This document shows, in pieces, positions 62,722-64,000 of a stretch of 64,000 nucleotides of DNA. Made by a program: the position numbers and the translations under genes. The notes under the pieces were generated by a model, which saw only the letters and a program-made list of their open reading frames with translations, did not search any database and was not told the DNA's origin. Origin of the DNA: Leptospira vanthielii serovar Holland str. Waz Holland = ATCC 700522 (GTDB lineage: Bacteria; Spirochaetota; Leptospiria; Leptospirales; Leptospiraceae); assembly GCF_000332455.1 (NCBI RefSeq), contig NZ_AOGY02000069.1, positions 62,001 through 126,000 of the forward strand, written 5' to 3'. Within the stretch, counting starts at the first letter, position 1; every line of letters begins with the position of its first letter.

Positions 62722-63372
62722 ATGGCAGTGGCGAAAAAAAAATCCTCACAGAAGAAACCCATGGGGGTGGGCCGACCTTCCAAAGAAAACGGGATGAACG
62801 TTAGAGAGGCTCTTATCCAAGCCGGAGTGGACTTACTCGAAAATACTTCTTTGGAAGAAATTTCTCTTCGTAAAGTAGCAGCAAAAGCCGGCGTAAGCCA
62901 TGTTGCCAGTTACCATCATTTTGAAAATAAACATGCGCTTTTTGCAGCGATTGCCGAAATCGGATTCCAAAAGTATTTTGAAACCTACCAAAAAGAATTA
63001 GAAAAAACGGACCAGGACTTCAAAGGCAGATACCGTGCCCTAGGATGGACCTATTTTCAATTCATTATGACAAACAGACAGTTCGCAAGGATTATGTTTG
63101 GTGGGACAGGAGTGGATGTAAAAACCCACCCAACGCTTTTGGCTGTCTCCAGGAGGACCTATCGCCAGTTACACGAAATCATTCGTATGGGCCAAAATCT
63201 TGGGCATTTAGAGAAAGGGAAGACAAGAGAAAAAACCCTGGCTTCTTGGGCCATGATCCACGGAATTGCTATGTTGTTTTTAGAAGGGCGTTTGCAGATG
63301 AAAAACGATCTGAATGAGATGGAAAAATTCATCCAAACTGTCACCGAATATGCTTATATTGGTATGAAATGA
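62722..63372 (+). CDS. TetR/AcrR-family regulator, probable fatty acid degradation repressor
   Basis: A 216-residue repressor. After a lysine-rich tail comes the HTH, SLEEISLRKVAAKAGVSHVA then SYHHFENKHALFAAIA. The C-terminal ligand domain (WTYFQFIMTNRQFARIMFGG) has the TetR_C style found in lipid-related regulators such as AcrR/FadR-type proteins. It is divergent from fadH and the acyl-CoA dehydrogenase, and the two TTACCNNNGGTAA sites between them point to control of both transcripts. Acyl-CoA is the likely but unproven ligand. ATG at 62722. Confidence 0.9.
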   Translation: MAVAKKKSSQKKPMGVGRPSKENGMNVREALIQAGVDLLENTSLEEISLRKVAAKAGVSHVASYHHFENKHALFAAIAEIGFQKYFETYQKELEKTDQDFKGRYRALGWTYFQFIMTNRQFARIMFGGTGVDVKTHPTLLAVSRRTYRQLHEIIRMGQNLGHLEKGKTREKTLASWAMIHGIAMLFLEGRLQMKNDLNEMEKFIQTVTEYAYIGMK

Positions 63373-63399
63373 ACCTTGGAACCGAATCGCAAAACAAAC

Positions 63400-63481
63400 G
63401 TTGGTAGAGATAAAAAAGCGAGAATTATGTCTCTTAATTTTACCAACAAACAATGAACATTCGGTAGCGTATAGAATGTTC
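63400..63481. repeat. Two successive inverted repeats
   Basis: GTTGGTA (63400-63406) pairs with TACCAAC (63441-63447). GAACATTC (63455-63462) pairs with GAATGTTC (63474-63481) around an 11-nt loop. They lie between the TetR gene and the Ig-like lipoprotein gene. No T-run; an operator or a structured leader is possible. Confidence 0.4.
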
Positions 63482-63551
63482 GAAAGGAAACAAAGGAAAT
63501 TCATTGCTCATTGGGTAAAAAAAAGATAAACTGACCTGCATTGGTTATTTT

Positions 63552-64000
63552 ATGCGAAACAAAAATGTATTCCTAAAAGTCCCTAGACTACTTTTTTTCT
63601 TTCTGATATTAATACAGTTCCATTGTTTACTAAACCCAATCGTCAGAGAGATTTTGGATCTCGACCTATCTAGAAAAAATGACAAACTTCGAGATATGGG
63701 ATTCCTACTGAGTTTACTTACGGGCACGGGCCCCAGGGCCACGATCACTCCTTCCGTAGGAAATATAATTCTATCCAATGCGCAAATCCTTGTGGTTTTC
63801 AACCGGTCAATGAATCCAAGCTCAGTTTCAGCAAGTTTGGGAACCCAACTCACACAAATTTGGTCTGATACAAATTCTACCAATGATACGGTGACCCTTT
63901 CCGGATCCATTCCCACGGGAACCCTTCCTTTTCTGCTGGATGCCAGTGACTCATTGGGACTTCGAATGACAACCGTTACTGGCTCTTATACAGTCCTAAC
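63552..64000 (+). CDS. Lipoprotein with Ig-like (Big_5) domain, 3' end beyond window
   Basis: An open frame from ATG 63552 runs to the window end (149 codons, no stop). The signal region (VPRLLFFFLILIQFHC) ends in a spirochaetal lipobox with Cys25, so the product should be surface or periplasmic and membrane-anchored. From about residue 64, ATITPSVGNIILSNAQILVV then FNRSMNPSSVSASLG is the start of a bacterial Ig-like Big_5 domain. Such domains repeat in leptospiral surface lipoproteins; how many follow cannot be seen. It has no near neighbour on its strand except the TetR gene 179 nt upstream. Confidence 0.72.
   Translation, partial: MRNKNVFLKVPRLLFFFLILIQFHCLLNPIVREILDLDLSRKNDKLRDMGFLLSLLTGTGPRATITPSVGNIILSNAQILVVFNRSMNPSSVSASLGTQLTQIWSDTNSTNDTVTLSGSIPTGTLPFLLDASDSLGLRMTTVTGSYTVL

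Noticed and set aside
63545..63916. Minus-strand frame of 123 codons
   Set aside because: Antisense to the lipoprotein gene whose signal peptide and Ig-like motif are convincing.
1..64000. tRNA, rRNA, CRISPR array, transposase or prophage genes
   Set aside because: None was recognised; the single tyrosine recombinase is Xer-like and in a housekeeping setting.

Overview
The window looks like a chromosomal segment of a Leptospira species, most likely of the saprophytic (L. biflexa-like) group. It is AT-rich and densely coded. It has several lipoprotein signals with the loose spirochaetal lipobox, abundant PAS/7TM-DISM/PP2C/histidine-kinase signalling proteins, a cysteine-free PerR-type Fur protein, and TTG/GTG starts. 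The genus call is inference from protein style; no rRNA, tRNA, CRISPR array or intact insertion sequence was seen.

Layout. 0-11 kb: di-haem peroxidase lipoprotein (-), a PilZ protein behind a clear sigma-54 promoter, a carbamoyltransferase with altered substrate motifs, a group II truncated globin, a CitE-like lyase, a decayed porin remnant, a dCache chemoreceptor, a FecR lipoprotein, a ClC channel and an ArsR/SRPBCC pair with a palindromic promoter. 11-24 kb: acyltransferase, response-regulator/PAS/HisKA_2 kinase, a TetR-lnt pair, Xer recombinase, recA, a lipoprotein, an aldo/keto reductase with an operator-like palindrome, and a ClpB-like ATPase behind a CIRCE element. 24-40 kb: two PP2C phosphatases with membrane sensors, three histidine kinases or hybrids, a P-type ATPase/patatin/kinase operon, a secernin-type peptidase, and a four-gene operon (phosphatase, kinase, FAD/NAD-membrane-iron-sulfur fusion, glycerate 2-kinase). 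40-50 kb: perR, a PanE-like reductase, small regulators and membrane proteins, then a complete, tightly coupled eboABCDEF operon. 50-64 kb: DUF1415 protein, alginate-export-type porin (parent family of the remnant near 5 kb), TetR/MDR pair with operator, small Cys-rich secreted protein, hemolysin III, a P-type ATPase C-terminal remnant, an EF-hand protein, a class C-type serine hydrolase, a fadH-acyl-CoA dehydrogenase operon with a divergent TetR and paired operators, and the start of an Ig-like lipoprotein running off the window.

The most notable system is the ebo operon (49971 down to 43428). Its six products (EboA; TatD-like EboB; UbiA-like EboC; dehydroquinate-synthase-like EboD; TIM-barrel EboE; phosphodiesterase-like EboF) are known from cyanobacteria and a few other bacteria and are linked to making or moving an unidentified metabolite. 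Spacings of -4 to +8 nt indicate one translationally coupled unit. A second theme is regulation readable from DNA: sigma-54, CIRCE and at least six palindromic operators beside ArsR, TetR and wHTH genes, two of them overlapping promoters placed so that transcripts would be leaderless.
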